Part shown: positions 1 through 11,253 of the stretch, in pieces
How the letters are laid out: every line of letters begins with the position of its first letter
Numbering within the stretch: the first letter of the stretch is position 1
DNA from: Taenia hydatigena
Lineage: Eukaryota; Platyhelminthes; Cestoda; Cyclophyllidea; Taeniidae
Assembly: GCA_036345935.2 (NCBI GenBank)
Contig: JADWOT020001899.1
Span: 26,687 to 90,686, forward strand
DNA: 64,000 nucleotides
Direction of reading: 5' to 3'
Translations under genes and position numbers: made by a program
The notes under the pieces: model-generated
Database searches by the model: none
What the model saw: only the letters and a program-made list of their open reading frames with translations
Told to the model about the DNA's origin: nothing

Positions 1-2610
1 TATTCTAGCACCCTATTCTATTCAGTAATTGTTTGCGGCAGTTCCTTTATCAACTTGTAAGAGAGTAAGGTTTGGCCGATGATAAGAGCGCCTAGGATGA
101 CACAGTTGACATTGAACGAGTACGCACTCTCAGTGATCAGAACTGGTTGAAGTTGAGAGTTATATGCATGTTTTGTTCTGTAAACGCTTTCAACAAGGGT
201 ATAGAGTAAAACTCTTTGCTCCCCTCTTTGATCCAAAATCGACCAGAAATGAAACTCACCATTCGGCTTTATTTTGTACTTGCTTGTAGCAGTTCTTGTT
301 CACACATCTAGCATTTTTGGCGTGTTTGATATGTGAGGAGTCCGTTTTAGCACAGGAAGTTGCGATAGCGCAAATACATACAATTTTGATCCAGACTTGT
401 TCAATATTAAGACTTGGTGGTAGGCTCTCTTCTGCAATTGTTTAACTTAGCATAGTAGACCGATTTCGGCAACGATGTCGGGACTAGCAAAAGTACAGAG
501 CTAGTGTTTGTCAAACACTTGTCTTCCCTTCTTATTAGTAGCATTAGGCTGATAATTCACTCCACGCCTGCTCTTGCTTCCTCCTCTTAATGACGATCCA
601 TCCGTGCGCCAATCTCATCTCTCACTTCACTTGCGTGGCCGCTTCAATATTGTCGCCTCCTCTAGTGTGCTATTCGATAAAAAATCAAGCTCTTTTCATC
701 AAGCCGATTGCTTTATGAATGACTGTCACCTGGTTGGATGAGTGGGCAAGTGAATCAGTGTGGGAAAGGATGGAAGAGGGTAGGAAAGAAGTGAAGAACA
801 CTGCACTGCAGCTCCATATCCACGACTTCTCACCTACCTCTTGACTCTTTCGGCTAAGCACTCCTGTTGCTTCACTCATACCGAAGAAGCCCATAGACCA
901 ATATTGCCATTCGAAGTGAAAAATAGCATTCGACCAGGCACAGAATTAGGGCACGCACCAGATAAGTCCTTTTGCTTTAATAACTACCATTCTTTGGGGG
1001 TGAGTTACTGATTTCTTATATCAACATTCTATCCTGCACACTTACTTTTCGTGTCTCAAATATACTCTCAAATATACTCTTAAATATACTTCAGGGGGCC
1101 TGCTGGTGTAAATTAACGTGCCTATTATTCATGTCCTACTGTGAACGCACTGTAGAACGGTATGCAAGTCAGGCTTGGCCAGATCTGACTAATTTGGACT
1201 GTGCCGGGATAGACAAGGTTGGCAACGGAGGCTTGATTATGACAAGCTTAAGTAAGGCGCCCTATATGTTACCATTTAAGCCAGCTCCAATACAAATTTG
1301 GCCAGCCCAATCAACTTGACGTAAGTCCATGCCAAGTGGTCGCCTCTTTCTTTCTTGCAAACATTAGGGATCGAGGTACGCAGACTAGAAGTGGGTCCGA
1401 TGACGTCTTTGAAATAGATAAAGAGGTGCTCTCTTATCTACGTCTCATTTCTCATGTCACACTCCAACACATCTTCGGTGAGTGTCTCCTTTATCTTCCA
1501 CTACACTCTACAAGCTTAAACGCATCGCGTCTTGCACTATGTCATACTCACTCAAAAGAGGGAGTCAGTACGCCTACCAAATTAGCTCCTTACCTATGTT
1601 TTTTACTTTGGTGCCACGAGAACGGCACGCACCTCTGCCTCCTCTACTCTTCTCTTACCTTTTCCCTCTGCCTCATCATCTGCCAGCACCCCCTTTGTAG
1701 GTTCCCTTTCATCTTTTTACTAGTCCCATCCTCGATTACGATATGATTAAATAATGCACGGATTTATAATCCAGATCAAACCAGCACAGATTAGACTGAA
1801 CCTGACTTACTCAAGCTCTACATGGAACTGGATGCTGTTTTAGCATAGCTTTGCTTGGATTGCCATCAACTCTCTATTTTTATTTTCCGTTGTCACTTTA
1901 GTTTTTCCTACTCCACTTCGCCTCAATTTCGTCTCCTACTTCTCCTTTACATACTATTTCGAGAGCAAAGTCGCACATTAATCGATTCCCTACCTGTCTA
2001 TCCTACTCCTCAATCCTTTTTTTTCTCTGTAGATAATCCCTCTACCTGACTTTTAGAATACCGAGTAAAATTGTTCGCTTTTGCTCCAGACAGCCTGCTT
2101 TTTTCCTGCAATGTATTTCGCCTGTCTGTTTGTTTACCCAAGCTTGGATGTGCAGCATTGTCCACTTTCACTTTCGTTCATCTGGAGAGTGGCCTTAATT
2201 GGCACCCAACGAAAACAAGCAGGAACGTGTGTGTGCTTGTGTGTGTGGGAGTGAAGGCGCATTCTCCTCATCCTCGCCAACTAACTTGTCCTTCTAGTTA
2301 ATCAAATCGACTACGAGGAGAGCGATGGCAGACGATGAGGTAGGAGGAGAAGGAGAGTTGTGTGAGGGATTCAGAGGTGAGAGGCGTTCTCGTGGCGCTT
2401 AAGTAGAAAGAAAGGTAAGGAGTCAAAATATAGGGACCAAATCGAGTGCCCCACGCATGCATTGTAATGAGCAGACACTTTTCTGTGTTAAACTGTTCAA
2501 TCATAGTGCCGCCGTTCCTCATACCAACACGCAGCTTAGCAGTCAACCGCCCTCATTGTTTTAGCCAGGTAGGTGCTTGATCATCCGTTCTTACTCCAAC
2601 CAACCACGCT
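1..2610 (+). repeat. Dispersed repeat R1, copy 1 (full length in this window)
   Basis: This block recurs twice more: inverted at 34440-36350 and directly at 53760-55580. Anchors are easy to see. The 'gaacactgcactgcagctcc' stretch near 797 recurs near 53860. 'gattatgacaagctt' near 1235 recurs near 54334. 'aggaacgtgtgtgtgctt' near 2221 recurs near 55317 and, reversed and diverged, near 34900. The copies differ by many substitutions and indels, so the family is old. No terminal inverted repeats, target-site duplications or transposase/reverse-transcriptase motif are visible. The left end lies outside the window. The frames of 60-136 codons inside it are not kept open in the other copies and I do not treat them as genes. 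It may be a non-autonomous transposon relic or an old segmental duplication. Confidence 0.75.
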
Positions 2611-3604
2611 ATCAACCGTTGTCTAAGGTGTCTGACCATTGTGTATAACAACTGCGATTGACTTTAGCCTTTCTTGTTTTATACATTACTGGTTTCTCGT
2701 TTGCCTGTAGCCAACTCATTGTGCAAAACAAATTTTCTTGAACTAAGCAGCTTGCTCTATTGATTGTATTGTTTCGGGTTAATTTTTACAAAGTCGGAAT
2801 TGGCTTGACTTTTGTTGATGTTGTTGTTGGTGATAGTCTTAATCAACGCAAAAATTTTACTTGGGTATCGGAGGTGCTCTCTGCACAATTTCTTCCATGA
2901 GGGCATAAAAATGTAGGCGAAACTTAAGCAATCTGCACATTCATTTTTAATTAATCGCCTGACCCATCGGTCAGTAGGCGCCTAGAAAATATAAGGCCCA
3001 GATGGTAAATTTTGCGTCTAATTTTTCCAGTAAGCGAGTGAACAGAATCAAGATGGGTAACTGAAGCTTAAAGTGGGTACAAATTACTTGAGAGCGGTGA
3101 ATGGGTGCTACTAATAATAGTAGCATATAGGACATGAATAAGAGCGTAGTCATCCTGCTCGATGTTTGGCATGCTAGAAAGTAAGTTGTGTCCCTTTCAA
3201 AAGGTCGGGTGTGCGCAAATCACTCCCCACAGCCAACAACAATTTAGATCTGCGTTGCAGATTGTGATGCTTTTATTGCAAGCTATCTGATCAGTTTCGT
3301 TGGTTCGGGTTGATCGAGTTGACATACTGTTGATCACTTATTTGCTTTTGAAGTCCGCAACTCAGATTTGTCTTGATACAATTGCTTAGTAGGTGTGATG
3401 TTGCTGTTCCAACTCATGCGATGTTAGCGAAAAAACACCCAGTCAGTTGCTCCCCGATTTCCACTATAATGCGCTTAAAAGATGTTTTTAATGCCAACTA
3501 GATCATGCTCCCCAAAACCAAATGCTACAAGATCACTCGTCGGCTCTCGCTGTTACTGATGAGACGCTCTGGTCTTTTCTTTAAGCTACATGGAAGCATG
3601 GAAT
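2611..3604. other. Intergenic, no gene seen
   Basis: AT-rich sequence between repeats R1 and R2. Frames on both strands are short and have no splice signals or recognisable motif. I see no tandem repeat and no match to other parts of the window. Confidence 0.5.
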
Positions 3605-3985
3605 ACGAGGCTGATAGCACTTTAGAGTACGCGGCAATCAACGCTAAGCTCTACTTTTTCCCTTCCCCTTTCATAATTTTAGTGACAACTAGATAAGGGG
3701 CAAGACTAAGGGACTCGGCACATGAGACTATCATTACTGCTATACACAACCGAATCACGTCAGTTCCTCAACAATATGACATTCGTTAGTTGTTAAATGA
3801 AGGAATTCTGTTTAATTTAGTTAAATGCTTCTATTTGAGGCAAGTCATGCTGTGCGAACGGATGCATGCCTAAATGAGCAGTGACCAGCCAAAGAGTGGG
3901 TCTGAACCTGGTGGAGGGTGTGGGTCGAGATGATCGGAGAAGCAATGCCTGAGTTGTTTCATGCAAGGCGGCATAGATAGCAAAC
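3605..3985 (+). repeat. Dispersed repeat R2, copy a
   Basis: Matches 10515-10845 in the same orientation. Shared landmarks, in order: 'ttagagt.cgcggcaatc', 'acacaacc.aa', 'agttcct.aac', 'ttaaatgctt..atttga.gcaagt.atgctgtg', and 'gaacctgg.gga.ggtgtgg.tcgagatgatc'. Identity is roughly 75-80% by eye, so the copies are old. The sequences to the right of the two copies are unrelated: a candidate minus-strand exon follows this one and a kinase relic follows the other. Confidence 0.7.
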
Positions 3986-4023
3986 TTTTGCTGTAGCCCA
4001 TTTGTTGTGTCTGGGTGTACTTA

Positions 4024-4533
4024 TTAGCCACACTTTGGGCATCTGCGACTGTTGCAGCTGTTGCCGTAATCTTGGCGACGTGTCGAATGGGAGGGCGTTC
4101 GGTGTTGGAAAGGTCGGCAACGTAGTGTCAGTTTGAGGCTGTCCTGAGCTTCAACCTTGATTTGGAGGCAAAGACAAGTCGCCGCTGGATATTTGCTGTA
4201 GTACAGGATTAAAGTGCTAGAGGATTGAGAACTGCTTAGAGAAAATACAGGCGCTGACCCTAACGCGCCCGATTTACTGGAGGTAGCCTCATCAATTTTC
4301 TGCTGTTTTAATGGCAAGAAACTCAGTTGGTTTTGTTCGTCTTCATCGTTTTTCCTTGGCAAATGCATAAAGAGGGGACTAAATCTTAGAAATACAGGCA
4401 ATTTTGTCAGAGCAGACACCGTCTCCTCCACCCATTGTGAAGTAGAAGGGGTTGTTTTTGTGCTTGCTGTTGCAAGGCGGATTGTTGAGGATTTGAGTTT
4501 TTTCCTCCCTCGAATACAACTAGGCGTCCCGCA
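4024..4533 (-). CDS. Candidate terminal exon, unknown product
   Basis: On the minus strand a long T-rich tract runs into a good 3' splice site (TTTTTGCAG, + strand 4544-4552). A second AG lies ten bases further on (ATCTAG, + strand 4534-4539). Starting after the second AG, one frame stays open to a stop at 4024-4026, about 170 codons. The product would be polar, with Ser/Thr-rich stretches, an acidic DEDEQNQ patch and a basic Cys-containing C-terminus. If the first AG is used this frame meets a TAG at once. No domain is recognised. A random frame of this length is possible in a window this size, so this rests mainly on the splice-site context. Any upstream exon would have to lie beyond the tandem duplication that starts at 4664. 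Confidence 0.22.
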   Translation of the reverse strand, partial: CGTPSCIRGRKKLKSSTIRLATASTKTTPSTSQWVEETVSALTKLPVFLRFSPLFMHLPRKNDEDEQNQLSFLPLKQQKIDEATSSKSGALGSAPVFSLSSSQSSSTLILYYSKYPAATCLCLQIKVEAQDSLKLTLRCRPFQHRTPSHSTRRQDYGNSCNSRRCPKCG

Positions 4534-4663
4534 CTAGATGCACCTGCAAAAACAAAACGAATGTAAAAAAAAACACGTATATCTGCATGTAACTAGATAT
4601 TATCTCCACATTTATTTGCGTCAAAACCTTAAACATGCCGAGTGTGCTATTTTGCGTATGTGT

Positions 4664-7301
4664 ATAGATCCTGCCTGATTCTAACCCTGCTGGATCGACT
4701 GGATGCACACGCGTGGTCATTGCAAATAGCAAACGAGTCCAGCTTTAACTTACGACGACAGCTGTATGGTAATTGGTAATAAAAATGCAAATGCTAGGGA
4801 TACAAAGGCATGCAAACATGGGCGAACATAAAGAGTGGTAGAATAATTCGATAGACAATACCGTTTGCTGGCAGCTTTGCCAGGATTTGGAGTTGTTCTC
4901 ACTGTAAAGTTGGACATGAGTTTGTGATCACACAGCTCTGCGCTCTTTCTTCGAATGAATTACTTACCGTATTTGCAGACTATGAGGGTTAATAAAATCT
5001 CAAATTGCAGGTCAGATTAATATGATTCGTGAGCCTTTATTCGTATCAATTGTTTTGGAGGGAGGCGGGTTGCGTGATTGCTTTTTACGTTTTGATCTAA
5101 AGGTCTCTGTATTTTGACGCTTAGTTCGCTTTTACTTTGGACTTTTCCACCTTCGTCTCACTGGCTGACTGCAGTTTGCATATATTCCTGTCCTTCTAAA
5201 GAATACTCCTTGAGGCCGAATCGGACGGAGGTTGATGGGTGGGTCACCAGCAACTGTACACGTTAATGAATAGGCCATAGAGATGTAAATTAACCAAGCT
5301 GTTGTCTGAACGGGTGAAATGCATTTTTGTTAAAATATGAGATCAAATCGAATCGGCCTTTCACGATACTAGAGCCAAGTAGGTTCCTCTATAAAATCTC
5401 TTTTGGTGACACATTGAAATTTTTTTCGAATGTTTAAGCTAGGTATAAAAGGTTCTGATATGTGTCTTTAGCAGTACAAATACTTTACTGGGACCTATCC
5501 CAGACGATAAATGGAGGCGCGATTTCTTGACAGTTGAGGTAAATAGCTTCATTACCATATACGTTTTCGTACAAAGTAGTAAAAGAGAAAGGGTAGTTAC
5601 CGGTATTTCTCGTTAACAAACTAGCGAATATTTTGTTAACTATACTGAGATAGAAACATACATGACCAAAGAGGATGGTTAGAGAGTGCTGCAGGAGATG
5701 TATCGTTTTGAGGCGTTAGTAAACACACTCAGGGCAGTACCTAAGCAATAAATTTTGAGGTAAAATGTTAAAATGCACCTAAATTTAAGGCATTTTAATC
5801 AACCTCAGACGTGTTTTATTTCGTTCTTTGGATTTTTGGACACTAACTTTGGTTCTCTCTCACCGGGTTCAATTTTGGTGCCTGAAGGAAAAATACACAA
5901 TCACCACGACATAAACAGAGGCAAATGCAAAACTCTAAATATCCTCTTCACTAATTAAGAATCGTATCAACCAAAAGCAAGTTCAAATATTTTATGGGAT
6001 CAATTTAGGGTAGCCCTAAGATCAAATTCAAGGCCATGCCGGTGTTTGATCGTGGGTGATTAAGGTGGGAGAAACTTCTTTGTTCAGTGAAGTAACTCGG
6101 TACTCGTTTCTCCGTCTAAAGCTCAAAAAAATACTGGTATGCTTGAAAAATCTTTGGAGGTAATCCCCATACTAATGTCTCCTTTAGGCCGGAAGTAAAG
6201 TCACCTTGGAGATGGGGTTGAAGTAGTTGTCATCATGGTGGCTGCGTGTATTCGGGGCTGAATTTGTATCTATTTGGTAGTATTTTATAGTGATTTTTGC
6301 ATTTTACGGTTATCGTTTAGTTAATTCTTCATTTATATACTTTTCTGGTTCATTGAACAGTTATTTTTGCTAATACTCACTTTAAGTGCGTCCAAATTCT
6401 GCTACTCAGTTCTACCTAGAGCTGCCTGTATGCAATAATGATGGAATCAGTCTCCAAAAAAACCCTTTCTAGGGAGTCAAATTCACCATCAGCTTGTGAA
6501 CCGAATAGGTGTTAGCTTGCATTGTGTCTTATAGCTTTTCTCATAAAACTTGGCACCTTCTAGCTTAACGTATCTTTTCGGCTATATTTTGACCTAGTGA
6601 GGCGCTATGGAACTGCGATCCCCAACTATGGCATCAGGATCCCTCTTTTTCTAAAAATGGCATTTGCTCTGAAAGAAGTGATGGAGTGCCACAATGTGAT
6701 CATCCGACGAGTAGCTCCAGTCTAATCATAACTTGCGGAATTCTGGCTCCGGTTCGTGAAGGCGGAAGTCGGCATTCACATCAACGTTCCCGGGTGGTAG
6801 CCTCGACACCCTATCACCGGGCGCTGGAACCAACCCCAAGCCCCAACCTAATTAAAAGGAAAAGAGGAACTTTCTACTAAGATTAAGTAATGAGTGCATT
6901 TTCCTGGTTTAGAGGTATAACACAGCTTAACAATAAAAAATAATGTTAAGGAAAAGTGAAAGACGAGGAGCCAACTCGAACTAAATGCAAGGGATCGAAG
7001 TGTTGCTCTCTACTACAGTTTTCTGTGTGCGTGGCAAACATGAGTGAAAAGAAAAGGGTTGCATGGAATAGCAACATCTGGAGATGGGAGCCTGAAAGCA
7101 TCTCCAGCTACTATTTCTCCTGTAACTCCTCCTCGCACTGCTTGCGTATGCAGTTACCCGTAAAGAATGAATCTAGGCAGCATTGTTGTTAGAGCTTTCA
7201 CACCTATGTCTTCTCAAGAACACACAACTTTCCAGAGATCGTTAATCGCGTTGAACCGACTACTCTCAACGAGGTCATGTCATGCTTAATCGTTTGACAT
7301 G
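4664..7301 (+). repeat. Tandem duplication, unit 1 (2638 bp)
   Basis: The sequence from 'atagatcctgcctgattc' at 4664 to 'cgtttgacatg' at 7301 is repeated immediately afterwards with no spacer. I count about 45 substitutions and small indels against unit 2, roughly 98% identity, so the duplication is recent compared with R1, R2 and R3. The unit contains a 61-codon frame (5773-5958) that differs from its copy by one synonymous base. It also holds two other short frames (6686-6880 and 6956-7192) that carry amino-acid changes. None has a recognisable domain. Confidence 0.95.
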
Positions 7302-9938
7302 ATAGATCCTGCCTGATTCTAACCCTGCTGGATCGACTGGATGCACACGCGTGGTCATTGCAAATAGCAAACGAGTCCAGCTTTAACTTACGACGACAGC
7401 TGTATGGTAATTGGTAATAAAAATGCAAATGCTAGGGATACAAAGGCATGCAAACATGGGCGAACATAAAGAGTGGTAGAATAATTCGATAGACAATACC
7501 GTTTGCTGGCAGCTTTGCCAGGATTTGGAGTTGTTCTCACTGTAAAGTTGGACATGAGTTTGTGATCACACAGCTCTGCGCTCTTTCTTCGAATGAATTA
7601 CTTACCGTATTTGCAGACTATGAGGGTTAATAAAATCTCAAATTGCAGGTCAGATTAATATGATTCGTGAGCCTTTATTCGTATCAATTGTTTTGGAGGG
7701 AGGCGGGTTGCGTGATTGCTTTTTACGTTTTGATCTAAAGGTCTCTGTATTTTGACGCTTAGTTCGCTTTTACTTTGGACTTTTCCACCTTCGTCTCACT
7801 GGCTGACTGCAGTTTGCATATATTCCTGTCCTTCTAAAGAATACTCCTTGAGGCCGAATCGAACGGAGGTTGATGGGTGGGTCACCAGCAACTGTACACG
7901 TTAATGAATAGACTATAGAGATGTAAATTAACCAAGCTGTTGTCTGAACGGGTGAAATACATTTTTGTTAAAATATGAGATCAAATCGAATCGGCCTTTC
8001 ACGATACTAGAGCCAAGTAGGTTCCTCTATAAAATCTCTTTTGGTGACACATTGAAATTTTTTTCGAATGTTAGAGCTAGGTATAAAAGGTTCTGATATG
8101 TGTCTTTAGCAGTACAAATACTTTACTGGGACCTATCCCAGACGATAAATGGAGGCGCGATTTCTTGACAGTTGAGGTAAATAGCTTCTTTACCATATAC
8201 GTTTTCGTACAAAGTAGTAAAAGAGAAAGGGTAGTTACCGGTATTTTCTCGCTAACAAACTAGCGAATATTTTGTTAACTATACTAAGATAGAAACATAC
8301 ATGACCAAAGAGGATGGTTAGAGAGTGCTGCAGGAGATGTATCGTTTTGAGGCGTTAGTAAACACACTCAGGGCAGTACCTAAGCAATAAATTTTAAGGT
8401 AAAATGTTAAAATGCACCTAAATTTAAGGCATTTTAATCAACCTCAGACGTGTTTTATTTCGTTCTTTGGATTTTTGGACACTAACTTTGGTTCTCTCTC
8501 ACCGGGTTCAATTTTGGTGCCTGAAGGAAAAATACACAATCATCACGACATAAACAGAGGCAAATGCAAAACTCTAAATATCCTCTTCACTAATTAAGAA
8601 TCGTATCAACCAAAAGCAAGTTCAAATATTTTATGGGATCAATTTAGGGTAGCCCTAAGATCAAATTCAAGGCCATGCCGGTGTTTGATCGTGGGTGATT
8701 AAGGTGGGAGAAACTTCTTTGTTCAGTGAAGTAACTCGGTACTCGTTTCTCCGTCCAAAGCTCAAAAAATACTGGTATGCTTGAAAAATCTTTGGAGGTA
8801 ATCCCCATACTAATGTCTCCTTTAGGCCGGAAGTAAAGTCACCTTGGAGATGGGGTTGAAGTAGTTGTCATCATGGTGGCTGCGTGTATTCGGGGCTGAA
8901 TTTGTATCTATTTGGTAGTATTTTATAGTGATTTTTGCATTTTACGGTTATCGTTTAGTTAATTCTTCATTTATATACTTTTCTGGTTCATTGAACAGTT
9001 ATTTTTGCTAATACTCACTTTAAGTGCGTCCAAATTCTGCTACTCAGTTCTACCTAGAGCTGCCTGTATGCAATAATGTTGGAATCAGTCTCCAAAAAAC
9101 CCTTCTAGGGAGTCAAATTCACCATCAGCTTGTGAACCGAATAGATGTTAGCTTGCATTGTGTTTTATAGCTTTTCTCATAAAACTTGGCACCTTCTAGC
9201 TTAACGTATCTTTTCGGCTATATTTTGATCTAGTGAGGCGCTATGGAACTGCGATCCCCAACTATGGCATCAGGATCCCTCTTTTTCTAAAAATGGCATT
9301 CGCTCTGAAAGAAGTGATGGAGTGCCACAATGTGATCATCCAACGAGTAGCTCCAGTCTAATCATAACTTGCGGAATTCTGGTTCCAGTTTGTGAAGGCG
9401 GAAGTCGACATTCACATCAGCTTCCCTGGGTGGTCGCCTCGACACCCTATCACCGGGCGCTGGAACCAACCCCAAGCCCCAACCTAATTAAAAGGAAAAG
9501 AGGAACTTTCTGCTAAGATTAAGTAATGAGTGCATTTTCCTGGTTTAGAGGTATAACACAGCCTAACAATAAAAAATAATGTTAAGGAAAAGTGAAATAC
9601 GAGGAGCCAACTCGAAATAAATGCAAGGGATCGAAGTGTTGCTCTCTACTACAGTTTTCTGTGTGCGTGGCAAACATGAGTGAAAAGAAAAGGGTTGCGT
9701 GGAATAGCAACATCTGGAGATGGGAGCCTGAAAGCATCTCAAGCTACGATTTCTCCTGTAACTCCTCCTCGCACTGCTTGCGTATGCAGTTACCCGTAAA
9801 GAAGGAATCTAGGCAGCATTGTTGTTAGAGCTTTCACACCTGTGTCTTCTCAAGAACACACAACTTTCCAGAGATCGTTAATCACGTTGAACCGACTACT
9901 CTCAACGAGGTCATGTCATGCTTAATCGTTTGACATGA
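7302..9938 (+). repeat. Tandem duplication, unit 2
   Basis: Direct copy of 4664-7301, ending at 'gtttgacatga' (9938). Apart from one or two bases at the join there is no homology at the breakpoints, which fits a simple unequal-exchange or replication-slippage event. Differences cluster around 9350-9450 (over ten within 100 bp); elsewhere they are sparse. The cluster could mark a gene-conversion boundary or an assembly mixture. Homopolymer lengths differ (for example near 8766 and 9093). Confidence 0.95.
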
Positions 9939-10514
9939 GCCTGACGCATAAAGAAAAGACAATCAATCGTCGTACGACTTGATTCCATGTTCGCACAGTG
10001 GTATTCACGAATTAAGCCTGAAAAGTTGTCTACAGTTCTGAGCCATCATCTGCCACAAAATTCGAGGCCAGAGCAATGATGATGACTTTCACAGCTAGTT
10101 ACTAAACTATCCATCCTGAAGGTTTTGCGTACTCCAATGTCCGAAATCAGGTCAGCCTGCGGCTTTGCCACCCTGTAACACGCAGAATCGTACACCTCCG
10201 AATTCATGGCACAGCGATCAGTGTCATGAGAATCCCAGCAACCAATACAACACTTCTGGCTTAGTAAAAAGTAGTACGCTAAAATAACATCTGAGCGGTG
10301 AAATCGGCGTCGGGTTTGCTAATGATATGCATGAGGAAGTACCTACAAAAGTAGATATATCTACATGGCGGATGTGGAGTGCAGCACGGGCACCTCTATG
10401 TGTCGCATGACCTCAAATGGTGAAAGGATTGGCTGCAATCAAAAATAAAGTGTAACAAAAATAGAACGAACCCACATAATTGGCATGGAATCTAACACAC
10501 ACACACATCGACGC
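9939..10514. other. Intergenic, with a short (AC)n microsatellite
   Basis: No gene is seen between the tandem duplication and R2 copy b. An AC dinucleotide run lies at about 10495-10508. Confidence 0.5.
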
Positions 10515-10845
10515 TGTTTTAGAGTGCGCGGCAATCGGTGCTTAGCTCGACCCCTTTCACTTCTCCGACCTCCTCCCGTAACTCAGGTGACAACGAGATC
10601 GGGAGAAGCGCTGGGAGTCTTTGTACATGAAGCACTCTCTAATGTGATACACAACCAAACTGTGTTAGTTCCTTAACGATTCGACTGTTATTAGTTGAAA
10701 AAAATAAGGCATGTTCGTTCGAGTCAATTAAATGCTTGCATTTGAAGCAAGTTATGCTGTGGGAGTGGGTGCGAGCCAGAATGAGCACCGACTAATTAAT
10801 GACTCGGTCCGAACCTGGCGGAAGGTGTGGATCGAGATGATCAGG
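10515..10845 (+). repeat. Dispersed repeat R2, copy b
   Basis: Direct copy of 3605-3985; see that entry for shared landmarks. It lies about 190 bp to the left of the CDC7-like kinase relic. That relic is absent beside copy a, so the kinase sequence is probably not part of the repeat. Confidence 0.7.
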
Positions 10846-11034
10846 GCACTTTAAAAGGCTGGACTAATAAGGCATGCGTAGTGCTGAACAACTTATTACC
10901 ATTCCTACGGCACCACCATTGTTGGCGCTTCGTTGTGGATAAAATCAAACGCGACGACCGAATAGAAATCAAAGTCAAATCAGATTGGCTTACTCTAGAT
11001 GTACATTTAGCAGTTGTGCAGCCTTTGAGGTCAG

Positions 11035-11253
11035 TTGATCAACAGACGAGTCAGCATTGCGTGGATAAAAGGCATGGAGGCTGGTAAGTTTGATGTGGTG
11101 AAGTTCATTTCTCACGGGTCCTATTCCCTTGTCTATGAAGTAGTCCACACTCGAAGACGGGACGTGACCACGACAGCTATGACTTGGGCACTGAAACGCT
11201 TCTACTTGACATTGTACTCCTTCATTATGAAAAAGGAAAATGAGAGGGAGTAG
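11035..11253 (+). pseudogene. Decayed protein-kinase N-lobe, CDC7-like
   Basis: The frame reads FDVVKFISHGSYSLVYEVVH, then WALKRFYLT about 18 residues later. This is the layout of a kinase glycine loop (I-G-x-G-x-Y-S-x-V-Y) followed by the beta-3 A-x-K motif. The tail after ALKR (R-F-Y-L-T-L-Y-S-F-I-x-x-x-E) resembles the 'ALKRIYPTSSPxRIxxE' pattern of CDC7, the DBF4-dependent kinase that fires replication origins. The first loop glycine is replaced by Ser, the Pro after Tyr by Leu, and the frame stops (TAG) before the C-helix ends. No C-lobe motifs (HRD, DFG) follow. The strong GGTAAGT at 11083-11089 could be a fossil or chance donor. I infer a broken gene fragment. The family call rests on a short motif and could be another kinase. 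Confidence 0.5.

Noticed and set aside
1336..1746. 136-codon frame inside R1 copy 1
   Set aside because: The equivalent stretch of R1 copy 3 (about 54440-54870) carries different stops and indels, so there is no sign of selection on the frame.
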